From: Macrocystis pyrifera
Taxonomy: Eukaryota; Sar; Phaeophyceae; Laminariales; Laminariaceae
Length of the DNA: 64,000 nucleotides
Reading direction: 5' to 3'
Assembly (NCBI GenBank): GCA_031763025.1
Contig: JASSKH010000010.1
Location: 11,673,427 to 11,737,426, forward strand
In this document: positions 12,885 through 24,840 of the stretch, one piece after another
Layout: every line of letters starts with the position of its first letter
How positions within the stretch are numbered: the stretch's first letter is position 1
Translations under genes and position numbers: made by a program
Notes under the pieces: generated by a model
Database searches by the model: none
What the model saw: only the letters and a program-made list of their open reading frames with translations
Told to the model about the DNA's origin: nothing

Positions 12885-13515
12885 GATGGAGGGCGGGCCA
12901 GAGGGAGGCAAGGGAGGAGGGAGGGAGAGAGGGAAAAAGGGAAGGAGGGGGGCAGGAACGGAGGCAGAGGGGCATGGAGGGGGGAGGGGGGGGGATATTG
13001 GGAGGGAGGGAGGGAGGCAAGGAGGGAGGGTGAATGGGAGGGAGGGAGGGAGAGAGGGTGGGAGGGAAGGAGGGGGGAGGGAGGGAGGGAGGGGGAGAGA
13101 GGGGGAGGGAGGGAGGGGAGGGAGGGAGGGAGGGAGGGAGGGAGGGAGGGAGGGAGGGAGGGAGGGAGGGAGGGAGGGAGGGAGGGAGGGAGGGGGGAGG
13201 GAGGGAGGGAGGGAGGGAGGGAGGGAGGGAGGGAGGGAGGGAGGGAGGGAGGGAGGGAGGGGGAGGGAGGGGGGGAGGGAGGGAGGGAGGGAGGGAGGGA
13301 GGGAAGGATGGAGAAAGGGAGGGGTGGGAGAGGGGGGGGGGCGGGGGGGGGGGGGGGGGGGGGGCAAGGAGGGGGGGGGGGGGGAGGGGTGGAGGGACTG
13401 CGGGACAATGGGGGACGGAGTGACGGAATGAGAGAAGGAGGGAGGAAGGACAAGACCGACAGACAGATCGATGAAGGGACGGAGGGACCGAAGGAAGAAA
13501 AGAGGGAAGGACGAA
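12885..13515. repeat. GGGA microsatellite with G-runs, block A
   Basis: The plus strand is almost pure GGGA/GGGGA repeat, with long uninterrupted G-runs at about 13,335-13,375. It gives rise to long Pro/Ser or Gly/Arg/Glu open frames on all strands, which are not genes. It is a strong candidate for quadruplex formation and for assembly error. Confidence 0.95.
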
Positions 13516-14900
13516 GGGAAGCACCTTATTTGTTACGTCCAGGAGGGATAAACCATCGATGTTGCATTGGCCGGAGCACGATTGGGCACCAAAGACTACA
13601 TCGACCAAAACTCTTGCGGTTTCGCGGCCCGACTTGCAATCTTGGTCGCCATGTCTTGCTGCTCGGGCGCAGGTGCACGTAGCCTGTTTCACATGGCGTT
13701 GACTAGCTGCAGTAAGAACCGTTAGCAAATTGAAACTGTTGTCGCGGTTGTGGAGTTAGCTCATGGTATTGGAGAGTTGGACAAGCTACCCTACTATTGA
13801 AGACGTAGGAAGGGGAACATTAATAACAACTCGTCACAGGTCCGAGTCGTACGGCTGAAGTTCATGTTGATGTTCAAATGAAGGCTCGTGTGGCTTGTCT
13901 CTTGTTCTGAGGAAAAGAAACATTGTACGCAGTATGCAGTACACTGCGGCCAAAAACGAAGAATTCCAGTAAATGATGGCTGAACCGACCGGCCGATCAA
14001 CCGGGATCCACCAACGCACACAAGTTCACGACAGTTACACATAACCTGCCGCGCGAACGCGTGGCGGCAGCTGTATTGCCTCGTGCCTCCTGTGTGCGGG
14101 TGGGGACCAAAGTCGATATTATCGTCTTGTTGGGGCTGTGCACTAACCAGCGGAACGTCTTCGGCCAAGACTAGGGGTGATGAGGTGGGGAGTGAAGTAC
14201 TGCACCTATCTTCGAGTTGTTTTTCGAATCGATTAAGTTCCCGCCTGACTGTGAATCGATGGCGGTGATCGCCTTGGTGTCCTCAAGATGTATGTACTGT
14301 AGCAGCACATTTAATAGTGATCGACACCCTACTCAGTAAGCGTATTTTTAACAACAGTACTTTCCGCCATGACAACCTTTTACAGCCGGGATTTCGACCG
14401 CTTTGAGCGCGCACTCAGCGTCGGGGTAGCTTGTCCCGGGATATACCCTCTGCGTAGGACAAGAAGTCCTCAACTGTTTCAATGCCCGCTATAAACGAGA
14501 GGTGAAGGCGCGAAAGAATACAGTGGGATTATCTAAATCACAACGAGACAAAAAAAGGACGCCCGCACACCTCTGTCGTAGCGGTGTCGCAGCCTGCCTT
14601 GTACCAGGCATCATATATAAAGTAGGTCGTACTACTGCTGTCTGTCGTGATATTGCACTGGTCTTCGTCTCTGAAGACGACTCACTTGTCGCTAATGACC
14701 GAGTAGGTGGAAGATCTTACGGTACGGTACCGTATGTTGTTGCACACCATAAATTCCGATACGCTTGGAGACCGCAGCGATTGATATTATTGTGCTTATT
14801 GCTCGGTTTCCATGGGAAATCTTAGTGGGGAACCACGCTAGACTACGATGTCCCATGAGGGTCGGTGGTGCACGCCGCGAGAACCAGTGGTATGGGCAAT
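13516..14900. other. Diverged right part of block A, no supported gene
   Basis: Aligns with about 54,785-56,090 at about 80-85% identity. Frames open in one copy are broken in the other, for example the minus-strand frame at 13,794-14,168. I see no gene. Confidence 0.5.
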
Positions 14901-14929
14901 CTCTAACGTTCTCGTGGGATCTGACGGGA

Positions 14930-15045
14930 ACATCATGGGCTTTCATGTACACCGTGAGGCCCCGCGAGGATCCCTGGAGTTATCGCGGGGTCCCAGGGGA
15001 GTTCTCACGGGGCGTCCTATGGAGTCCTGTCGGTTTCGGTAGATA
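14930..15045. repeat. Short CCCACGGG-type repeat field, block A
   Basis: A few degenerate units with CCCGCGAGG, GGGGTCCC and CACGGGG cores lie directly after the A/B homology. They occupy the place where block B has about 1.2 kb of related units (56,090-57,290). Confidence 0.5.
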
Positions 15046-16164
15046 TATGTAGTGAATTACAACCCGGCTTCCGTGCTACATACAATATCATAGTATGTAT
15101 TTTCAAACCCATAGTGTATGCTAATCCGCGGGAATAGCGAGAGCCAACCTGAACCCGCGGGAGAATTTTGAATTTTCATGGTAGCCCGCTAAACTGCTTG
15201 CGCGCATCCACAGGAAAACGAGCATCCACACGAATCCAATTATCAAGGTGCTCCCCAGTTAGGCCTGCGAATGGATTCGCTTTAGAAGCAAAACAATGTC
15301 CAGTCTATTCGACAAATGGTTCACACCAATCGCTTTTGTTTTATAGCCTGCCACCACCCTATTTAGTTGTTTTTATACTTCATCCACAGCTGCAGCCAAT
15401 ACTGGATTGCTCCACACAGGGGACTAATTGGATGCTTGTGTTTGACAGACACATCCAACCAATGGAGAAGAGGCGATAACTGGTCACATGAATTGATCTA
15501 CAGATTTTGTTTTTTTCTATCCGATTGGAAATGGGCAGGAAAAATCGTTTTGTCTGGATGTATTCGTGCGTTCTCTCTCATGCGTGTTTTGAACCTTAGA
15601 TAATCGATACGTGTCATCCCCTCGGCTTGGATGTTGTACACACAGCAATTCAATCCAGGCTTGAATCCGACAAGTAACCGACAAGAAATCTGCACCAAAC
15701 GTTGACCCACTTCACTCAATTCTTCATGGCTAAATCGAGAAACTACATCTCGAGATGAAAAAAGGAAGCACGTCCAGTTTTCATTGTATCGGGCAAACGG
15801 TACTAGACATGAACCCGGCTGCACGCTTAGCGATAGACAATCACCGCAGCAAAGACCATCTGTGATCGGGCCTTCATGCAGGGAGAAACGAGTCTCCCAT
15901 AGCATTCAGACGCGAACGCATCAATGCTGTCTCACGCGAGAAAACGATACGATAAAAATACTCTACCGTACCACTCTGTCAGGAAATGTAGGGATGGTTC
16001 CAATAAAAATATGGACTTAAACGGTTCCTTACATTTACGGACATACTGGTAGGTACGCCCGAGTACATACAGCAACACCATGCAGAACGTCAGGCGCGTA
16101 GTAAATGCAGCCTTGGCCCTAGGGCTCACGCCCAGCTGCACGCACAGCAACAACTTCCCCGTGA
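15046..16164. other. Single-copy spacer before inverted block C
   Basis: I find no second copy of this stretch in the window. Its only notable content is a minus-strand open frame at 15,498-15,905. Confidence 0.5.
15498..15905 (-). CDS. Hypothetical 135-residue ORF, unrecognised
   Basis: This open frame starts at an ATG near 15,905 and runs to a stop at 15,498. Its composition is mixed rather than repetitive, with a charged C-terminal third (YLRFKTRMRENARIHPDK) and about seven Cys. It lies in the single-copy stretch between blocks A and C, so no paralogue is available to test coding constraint. Length alone is not significant in 64 kb. It could be a scrap of a mobile element. I do not recognise a domain. 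Confidence 0.2.
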   Translation of the reverse strand: MLWETRFSLHEGPITDGLCCGDCLSLSVQPGSCLVPFARYNENWTCFLFSSRDVVSRFSHEELSEVGQRLVQISCRLLVGFKPGLNCCVYNIQAEGMTRIDYLRFKTRMRENARIHPDKTIFPAHFQSDRKKQNL

Positions 16165-18930
16165 ACTAGAAGGGGGGCGCTCTTTCACGGAGGCGCGGGC
16201 AGCGCCGTCGAAATCCAGGTCTGGTGTCTTCGTTGATCAGCAGGCTCCCGATGAACGGTCGATAGATTGCCTCTAATGATGACGTCTTGCATGATCTCAA
16301 CTCATGTCCCCCTTCGAAACGCCGATGATATCGAGGAACCTCCGGCAAGAAGTGTTCTCTGCGCTGAGACAGTCGTGCAAAACCGACCCAACACCCCCCC
16401 AACAACAATTCATCCGGGCCGCCATGTTAGGAGTATAAACATCGTCACGCGCACCTCCTCAACTCTCGCTAGCGCAGAGCCGGGCACGTTCCACTCTCGA
16501 ATACGTTCTTGCACTACCGCACACTCAATCAAGACTCACCCATCTCTGCTCTTCTTACTCTTGAGGATATTTCTCGTCGAGCTCAAAGATGTATTTTGGG
16601 ATGATCTCAAACCCCGCGCTGTCGTCGGTAAACTAGGCGATGCGCCGGGGGAGACACGTCCCAAGCCGGGGAGACACGCCCCAAGCCGAGAGGACGACGT
16701 CGGGGTCTTAAAAAAGAGCCAGTACCATGTTCTCGGCCCCGTACCAAGTGCGGTCAGCTTCCAGGAGAGAATGTAACAACAAGTCTTCAGTGTCTTCATC
16801 ATCGTCGTTGTCTACGTCCTTGATGCGCGAAGCGTGCTCGGTCTTGGAAGTCGGCGACAACGTTGTGACGATGTTGCATCCTCCTTTGAGAATTGAGAGA
16901 ACCATACGTACGAGCACCCGAGTGCTGACGTTGTCTTAAATCTCACGTGATAGGTTTTTTTTTTTATCAATATAGATGCACTCGCTGTGGCTCTTGTGTA
17001 GGGCAGAGTTGTTCACACCTTCCATGACAGTGCCGCCGGAAGAGCATACTCCTTGCAGCATTTGATCGATGTTACCGTATGGCGTTTACGCTGTTTGTTC
17101 CGTAAAGCCGACCATCAAGTGCGCCTACAATGCCTTGTCTTCATTTCAGATCTTGCTTTGTCGTCATCCTTCCTACATGAGTGATTGGTGCAACGTTTGG
17201 CCAAACCCTGACTTCCAGGACGACTGTTTGGAATCGTTGTCGTACGGGACTACATGATACAAGCCAGGGTTGCAGCGCAATGACGCACGGAACAAACGAT
17301 ACAATCGAGCAAAGCAACCACTAGGTCACCGGAAAGCTATATGTTGCTTTCATCGCGTTTCTGAGTATCCGTCTAGAATCGCCGGTAGTATTGATGTTTT
17401 AGGGTCTGGCAGAGGGTTTCACGCAAGCGCCAATGAGCGGCTACAACGTCCGACCGACAAGCCAATGGCACGGTCGAGATGGGGCGGCATTTTCTGATGA
17501 GGACCTTAACTTTGCACCCGAAGAACGGCATTGATGACGTTTGTTCGTTCCACACGACTACGCATTGCTATTCGCTGAATCCCATATAAAATACAGTGGT
17601 AAACATGTAAACATTTTCATAGTGCCTAGTCGTTGCTAACTTGAGGAGTTCAAACCGTTCAGAGATACTTGACCAAAACAGTGCACCTCCTGCCGTGGGA
17701 TGAGTCGACAAAGCACCAATAAGGCACAGTTATCCTCTACGCAACGTAAACAAAGACGGGGCGTTTGGAATCATACTCACAGCTATGCAAGCCATTCGGT
17801 ACAAACAAGGCGCGACACGCCATGTCATACGATCGTAGAGCGATTTGTACTTGCATACCTCCGGTGGCGTTAGGGGGGAGAGAGAAGGTCGGGTCTTGCT
17901 GTACGAGGCGCGTGTGCTGGGCGAAATATTACCAGCCACCCCCTCTGTAGTCGATGCCATCAGTGGTGAAGCTTGGGGGAAGAAGCATTGGAGCCGTTGA
18001 AAGCAACATCGGAGGCATCAGAGGTGACCGCTTCAGGCGAGCAGCACGCGGTTGCGACCAGGACGCAGCCTGAATGGGTGAACATCGATTCCACCTGGTG
18101 GAAGCACGCGTCAGCCCGTCGGATCTACCCAACGGTCGGTTTCGTCCAGGAAGTAAGGATCATCTACCTTCGAAGAAACATCAACGGCAAGTGCACTAAA
18201 ACGAAGCCGATCTGACAGGTAGTATCAGCGTATGGTCATACACATATTTTTTCGGGTTGGTATCAACATCACACCATTTCCATGGCTGACTTACTGACTA
18301 CGCCCTACAACACTATGTATGGATTGTATTCGCTCGTACCGCGAGCGCTCCGCCGCAGTTGGAACTCGGAATACATATCCCCTCCACAATTGTTCCTGCC
18401 TGCCATTTCCAAATGCCCACGAAGCAAACTTCCATGTGTTTGTCTGAGCTTTACTATGTATTATCATAACCCGGAAGAGCTCACGTTGAACAAGCTGCCG
18501 ATATATCCCGTGGCGTTCTCGATGACTCGTAGGATGCTCCGAGCCAGAGAAAGTTCCTCCTCTTCGTGCTCCTCTCCAGCCTTCCTCTCCTGCCCCCCCC
18601 TTGTCGCTGGCGGCAATTTAGGCCTCAAGCGTAACAGGTACATCGGCCGCCACTGTTCGGCCTAAGCCAGGAGTTGATCTTGCCTATCGACGTCGTGAGA
18701 GTCCCGAGAAACCTTGTCCCCCATCTCCAATCTTTGTCGGCTCCAAGGAAGGTAGAAGCCTTTGCCGAAACTACCCTCGATGATAGTGGTGTCGATGGGC
18801 ATGACGACACACCTCCCGTAAAAGGAAAACACTCAGCGGGGCTTGTGCTCATCGTCTTACTGCCATGCACAGTATATGTCTGGCAACATAACAGCAAGAA
18901 GGGGTGGACCCACAACTACGTCCTCCCCAA
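16165..18930 (-). pseudogene. Decayed inverted copy of the coiled-coil gene, exons 1-3
   Basis: On the minus strand, exon 1 begins near 18,915 with a recognisable signal peptide (FLLLCCQTYTVHG) and then slips out of frame. Exon 2 is visible at about 17,930-18,132 (MGRSDGLTRASTRWNRCSP, in the frame adjacent to the coding one). Exon 3 lies at about 16,540-16,917, with the acidic run kept (DNDDDEDTEDLLLHSLLEAD). The match ends near A 5,060, so exons 4-10 are absent. Frameshifts and loss of the 3' two thirds make it a pseudogene. It retains an 8-9 base motif in intron 3 that block B has and block A has lost. Confidence 0.8.
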
Positions 18931-18934
18931 TCCT

Positions 18935-19050
18935 TATGAGCGTTATGGGCGGGGGGGGGGTGTACTCGATAGGAGAGATGTACTCGATCTCATGCATGGC
19001 CGTAGTCGTATGACCATAGACCCTCGCATCCCTACAATGCCGGTACGGTG
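18935..19050 (-). mobile_element. Partial second LINE segment at the 3' edge of the LINE
   Basis: The minus-strand reading CRDARVYGHTTTA at 18,998-19,047 closely repeats CRDARVYDHTTTA at 21,086-21,136, about 47 of 50 bases matching. The segment is absent from the equivalent place in block A. It therefore looks like element sequence, not a target-site duplication. Confidence 0.5.
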
Positions 19051-21135
19051 CACGTCGGGTTTTCACCGGGGTATACCTCTTTCTTCTTTCTTGCAGGTCC
19101 AGGTCACATACACGAAATCACAGTTTCAGCATTTTCGCGAAGTCCACTGGGCCGTGCAAACACGTTTCAATCCCTATTACTTAGCTCAATCCCCCGTATA
19201 TATGTATGCGCGGTTCCGATTCCACCTTGTTTCTATGCGCTAGCCTTTCCGTATCATTTTTTCTACCTCTGCCTTGTACCTCCCAAACGTCTCGGCGCAC
19301 ATCACCTCTTCTTGGTTTCCCCCTATATATTTCCGTACTTTCTCAACTACGCTATCCCGGTTTGTTCCAGCTCGCCGTTGAGTTACTTTCTCCCATACAA
19401 CTCCATCAACTATTGCTCCTAACCTCGTTTTGGCATGTTCCGTTTTCCATTGCTATTTCACGTTTTTCAAGTCTATAGTTGTCTTGAATGGGTACATTCC
19501 CAGTTCTGCTCTTGAGACTGTACTACTAGCCGTACTTGAGCATCCCAGGGTGTGTTTAGCTGCTGTCAACTGTACCGTTTCCAATTGTTTGATGTGTTTT
19601 GCGTTTTCCTTCCCATACTTCTCATACTCCTGTATATTATAGCTTCGGTACTATCGCATTAATGAAGATAAATCTCTTAATCCTAGTGTCAAGGTGTGCG
19701 TTTGTTAGGATCGCATCTATCTTGCCTACGTGTACTTTACCCTTTTCTATTACTTCTGCTACATGTGTGTCCCAAGAGGCAGTCGTTTGTTATCTCCGCC
19801 CCAAGGTGCGTACACTGGTCTACCATCAGCAATTCATCTTCTCTCCAATTCCAACTGAAGTCTACCGGGCTCACCGTATCTTCGTCACACACAGCTATTG
19901 CGCATGTCTTGACGTTGGCCGTCATCCTCCATTTCCTACTGTATTCTAGCGCCTTCTGTATTTGTTCTGCAATCCTTCGAGTGTTTCTGATATCCCAAAA
20001 AAGTCATCCGTGAGCGTCAATCCCGACGCAGTATCCTCCCCTACCGTGGCTCCTTGCCTTGCCGCTTACGCTGCTACTGCCAGGTCGAGAATATATATAT
20101 ATCTTGAATAGGTTAGGTGACAACGTACATCCCGGTGCAACTCCTTGTAAAAAGTCAACATACTTCGATATCTTACCGTCCAGCATCACAGCACTTCTCG
20201 AATATTCCGTCATCTTTATCATCATCCTCCGCATATCTCCTCTGATTTCTAATTCCCACTATTTTGTTTCTGCAATCCATTTCTCCATACTGTGTCGTAG
20301 GCATTCTGTACATCTAGAACGAAGCAGTAGGTTGTTAGGCCCGCGTCTTTCCCACCTTGGATTATCTTACCTAAGGTGTACGCATGGTCGACGCACTGCG
20401 GTTCCGCGTAAACCCTGATGGCCCTTCGCTTATTTTATCTTCCTTTTCCATCATTGCTCCCATCATATAGTTCAACCTCTTCCCAAATGTTTTGCCTGTT
20501 GTGCTTTGTAGCGTTCTCCCTCTATAGTTCCCCGGGTCAGCCTTGTCTCCTTTCTTACATACGTTTACTACTATCTCTTCCCTCCACCTCCAAGGTGCAC
20601 ACTCGTTTTTTCATAACCAGATATAGAACAAAATCATCATGGTAAGCATTCCGTCTCTCCCGTACTTCACAAATGCGTCCACTATTTGGTCTGCCGCTGC
20701 TGCCCTACTGCTATCAAGTTTAGATACACTCTTATTAAATTATTTCCTTGTGCACTCTCTCTGTACCCCTCCACAACCACTGTCTTCCGTTTGTCGTGCA
20801 TTTACGTTCGCCTCTGCCCACGCGTTGATTTTCTTCTCGAATTGTGCGTCGAGCATTTTGTTGGCTGTGGGTGTTCTTAGCTTACGGCAACGCTCTACAG
20901 TACTTGCACTTCCCTTTTCCCGTTCGAACTACTAACCATTTTACCCTCCTGTGGTCTTAAGTGATCCATTTCTGTGTCTGCCTCTCCTGCTTGTTTGCCC
21001 AGTACCCCTTTATCCCTACCCACATCTGCTTCATCCCGCCCTCGCAGTCTTCGAGGGGGTAGGGGGCGTACTCATTATCACGCAAGGCCGTAGTCGTATG
21101 ATCATAGACCCTCGCATCCCTACAATGCCGGGACG
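19050..21135 (-). mobile_element. Degenerate non-LTR retrotransposon (LINE) with reverse transcriptase
   Basis: The minus strand encodes a broken reverse transcriptase. Visible motifs, in order, are motif A (LDVQNAYDTVW, about 20,275-20,335), the RT block LQGVAPGCTLSPNLFKIYI (within 20,004-20,234), a motif C variant LTDD in place of FADD (about 19,985-20,020), and a downstream LINE RT segment (VDQCTHLGAEITNDCLLGHT, 19,737-19,925). Several frameshifts and stops separate them, so the element is dead. It sits inside block C just upstream of the exon 1 pseudogene, and blocks A and B lack it at the equivalent site. It therefore inserted after C separated. Confidence 0.85.
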
Positions 21136-22397
21136 GAGCTTCGAGGGGGGGGGCGATCACAGACAAAGTTAGCTGTACGTTTCCGTGGAAGATGTCCGTC
21201 GCCAAGGGATCGGCGAGGCCCAGGCCTGCCTCGACGCGCCCGCAAAGCACGCACTTGGCTTGTTTCCCGGTAGCTCTCTTATTTATAGTAGTATTTTCCC
21301 CCACGTTTGGCTTTCACTAGGACCCAATCGTGAAGACCCTCTACCAGGTACTACTTTGTCTGGGAATATGAGGACAGTTTGCAATACGCCTACGAGGTTC
21401 CGAAAGGCGTTACATTTCGGGCCAAACAGTGGTGTTGATGGCGCGCTCTTAGGTCAACTCAGCGAAGGAAGAAAGGAGAGCGGCTCATGGGTGGGGGGTC
21501 AGCTACGAAGACGTATACTAGATAGCAACGTCACGAACGTTATGCGTCCAGGCGTTCCACGTACTCCGTACTGTTGCCAAGAACGCCTCCCTTCCAGACG
21601 TTCAAAGATCTGCGTACTGTCCTCTGGAAGTATATGCTTTACATACAATTCTCACCAATGTGTCCGCGAACAGCTTATAAGATGCCCCGCATATTTTCCT
21701 GGAAACGTTTTGTTCGTATTTCGTCGGAGTTTGAGGTACGTATCCACGTATGGATAGACCGCGTAATTGTGTGTTCGACATTCATGCTTTATTGACATCC
21801 TACTGAGCACTCACCAAGGCGAGAATGGTACCAGCCATCGACTCAGCAGGTTATGATCTTACTGCTTGTAACGAAGAACCTAACACTACCTCGACCCCTC
21901 GATGGAGATGGTATCGACCAATGCGTTAGTCAACACCCAATGGAATCCTTCCATAACATGCTTACTTGCTTGAGTGAGCAACTTGGTACTGACTTCAATC
22001 ATCCATAATTACGAAGACCTCCACAACAATGGTTTTTGCTTTGGGTAAGAAGTAAAACCCATAGGCAACAATTGAACAACATGTCCAGACCCGAGTATAT
22101 ACGGCGGTCATATGGGTGTAGTCCTGGCATATACCACTCGTGTATTTCGTACCCTACCAGAGAATATGCAAGAATAATACCCCAGCGATCAGTTTGTTGG
22201 CCAAGAAAGGAGATACACTTCAAATATAGCAATCTGTTACGTATCTGTCCACCCCGTACAACCTGCATGGTTTCCGCAGATTTAGCTTACAAGCCGAGCG
22301 TCAAACGCAAACAATATTCCGTTCTTTGACTTGACGAAGGAACAGGAGATATTAGTTGTAGTCTAAAACATTGATTCCGTGGTATTAGCAACATAGA

Positions 22398-22421
22398 ACC
22401 GAACCGAACCGAACCGAACGG
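22398..22421. repeat. Short CCGAA microsatellite
   Basis: About five CCGAA units lie inside block C and are absent from the matching place in block A. Confidence 0.7.
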
Positions 22422-22683
22422 TTTCTCAACGTTCCTGCCACCCGCCAACGAAGGAAAAGGGACACTGCTAGCGATTTCACAGTCGTTGAACTACGAATAC
22501 TGTTTCAGAGGGACATTGCTTCTCGTACACACTGATTTCTCGGCTGTACTCCTCCCCACGACGAGTTCTCTTGCCGCGCTTCTCCGAGTCTGGCAGCCGC
22601 AAATGGTCGCGGCGTGAAGCTTGCTCGGACCCTCCGATGTGTGTCGTGGCGTGTGCTTACGATTGCAACTTTCCATGTTGAGA

Positions 22684-24840
22684 CTATTTAGGACACCGAT
22701 GGCCTAGAGCTTCTGAGTGATGGTCTCGTTCGCTCCAACAGCTGATTGCCAAGAAACCTGCTTCCTCCGCCGTTGATTGTACAGTCAGTTTCTGCGACAT
22801 GGACCCGATGCTGATGGGCTCTCTGCCCAGGACAAGAGGAAGCCCGAGGTTGGTGTTACGAGTGTACACGAAGGTCGTCGAGGCCTTGACTGATTCCCCG
22901 TCACCGTGCCCGAAGACCAGACGCCCTGCCACTGGGTTGGCCAGCGGTTGTCCTTGCGCTAACATGAGCGTATGAGTATCCTTCAGATTACTGTCGATCG
23001 AGGTGTCGAGCTCGGATCAAGGGTGTAGCTGAAAAACAGGAGTGCGACTTCGGGTGACGGGGACGTTGTCGAGCAGTCGACCCCTGGAAATAACAACACA
23101 GTTAACACTTCCGTGATCCTGGATGGCGGTGATCCAGATACCCCATAGGATGCTGTTGCTGTAGTTGGTGCTCCGGTAATCACACCTACTGTTAGTCCAG
23201 TACTCCCATATGCAGTTGTTCCGGCAAGCTCAGGCGACGGTGATCCGGTATGTCCAGGCGCTTATGCTCGAGAATGCGATCGCGATCCAGCGATGCCCGG
23301 CGCAAATTCTCCGATGGCCTCAAATGCTTGTGCTCCAAGCGTTTTTAGCGGTGCTATACCGCGAAGAAGATCCTGGTGTTTGATCGTCAGCTGTTTCTCT
23401 TACAAAACGGGTCTCGATCGGTGTCGGCGAAACTTCAGCATTTTATACAGTGATCTTACCCGACGCGGGGAGGTTTTCCGCAGCTATCCCTTGGTGAGAT
23501 TGAGCAACGAGGTATGGATGAGCTCGTCGTTGGCTACATCAAAGGTTTCCTCGGTGACGCTGTTCCGGCGGTTAAAACATTTACCGTACTTGCGACCACG
23601 TGATGCTTTGCATCCGGTGCGACCCCAGTAAAACAATTAAGGTGCGACCTTGGGCGAAACGTAGAGCGTGACTACTGGCGAAATTGCAGATGTGACCCCT
23701 GCGACGTTGCTCTAGCTCTTGATGAAAGTGCTCCGACCGCTGGCGAAGGTACTCCAGCTCTTGCTGGTAGCACAGCTACCGATGGTGACGCTCCTGCCCC
23801 CGGTGATGATGATTCAGTGACCACAGGCCATGAGAAATCAGAGATATAAGGCGATGCTGCCCCGGCGAACCTAGGCGACAATGCTTAAGTGCCCCCAGAC
23901 TATATCGCTTTCGCGATCCCAGAGGATGCAGCCCAGCCATATAAAGTATTTTCCACCTCGAACCAGACATACGCCTTCTTTGTATTGCTGAAACGGTGCC
24001 ACGACCGCACCCGCCCAGAGGCGAGCGTTACCTTCCTCGTTGACGGCGTTGCCCCCCCGCTTGTTTGCTCAGGGGAAAGAGAAGACGTGGCTTCCTCGTC
24101 CTGAAAGAATCATGGTGGAAAACCGTGCTCGATGCTTCTTGCCGGACTGGTCGACGATGATGCCGTAGAGGATGCCAGTTGCAATTTCTTGTTGCTCGTT
24201 CTTACATGCAGCCACGGTTGTCCTCAGTGCGTCCGGCAGCGCGTAGTCCTATATCCGGTGCTTTTAACCCAAGGAATAGCTCCCTATCCAGAAGGTGTTC
24301 TGTTGCACCGCTGTTCACGAGTATCACGATTCCGCCGCTGTTAGGCAGAAATGTTCGCCCCTGTGTAGACGACCTTCACGCGAAGTCACCGTTCAAATCG
24401 TCGTTGAGATTGAAAGTCGGTTTCTCGTCGTCACCAACACGAGTGTTGTGGGCATCGAGCCCAGCAGCAATGGTGAAAGCGTTACCCTGTGGGCGTGATA
24501 CTCAGCGCTGCCATGAGTCGTGAACTTGTGAACGGAGTACAACGTTTCTCCATCGCCTGCTCCAGAGTTGGATGCAGAGGGTTTGGTCGCACCATGCTTT
24601 CCACCCTCCTTGGTGCAACCTCCGGTGTTTTTCTTGACGGCGTGTGGTATACGCGCGAGATGTATCCTACCTCGACATAGCTATGGTAAACGACTGATTC
24701 CGTTGACATAACGATGTCAAGTCCAGCGGTTCTACCCTTCGCCTCATTGCTGTGGGGCAAGATATCAAGATACAGATGAGACAGTGTTGTCAGCATCTTG
24801 GCAAAATCGAAGGTCGGAGCACGATACGTAATCGAACTTC
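22684..24840 (-). mobile_element. Ty1/copia-type retrotransposon remnant, copy in block C
   Basis: Read on the minus strand from 24,840, it shows a gag-like end in which the three Cys of the zinc knuckle are all Tyr (YHSYVEVGYISRVY). Next comes a protease-like segment with Asn in place of the catalytic Asp (VNSGATEHLLDRELF, about 24,320). An Ala/Pro/Ser-rich linker follows, then a copia RNase H-like segment (PISIGSMSQKLTVQSTAEEA, within 22,684-22,965). Integrase and most of reverse transcriptase are missing. No LTRs are recognisable. The same layout is found at 39,030-41,130. Confidence 0.75.

Larger units (their letters stand above)
1..14900 (+). repeat. Segmental duplication, block A (left part)
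   Basis: This stretch aligns in direct orientation with 41,170 to about 56,090. The offset drifts from 41,169 at the left end to about 41,244 through small indels. Divergence by eye is about 2-3% up to about 10 kb, then rises to about 8-10% and later 15-20%. The homology starts at base 1, so the true left edge lies outside the window; a copia remnant is expected just upstream, because one precedes the same point in blocks B and C. It contains the multi-exon gene, a minisatellite and a GGGA tract. Confidence 0.95.
16165..24840 (-). repeat. Inverted, older copy of the unit (block C)
   Basis: Read on the minus strand, this block contains in order a copia remnant (24,840-22,684), the equivalent of A 1-2,360 (about 22,650-21,150), a LINE insertion (about 21,135-19,050) and the equivalent of A 2,360-5,060 (18,930-16,165). 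Divergence from A is about 20-25% by eye. Landmark matches include the frame at 22,036-22,329 against A 263-520 and the one at 21,185-21,757 against A 784-1,077. Block B has nothing between its matching flanks except the CCCACGGG repeat field. Confidence 0.9.

Noticed and set aside
12841-13728. Long Pro/Ser-rich or Gly/Arg-rich open frames across the GGGA tract (and at 54,090-55,002 in block B)
   Set aside because: A GGGA repeat has no stop codon in most frames, so long frames arise automatically on both strands. Composition is dictated by the repeat.
18998-21136. Interpreting the 50 bp repeats at both LINE edges as a target-site duplication
   Set aside because: The sequence is absent from the equivalent uninterrupted site in block A, so it is not duplicated target.
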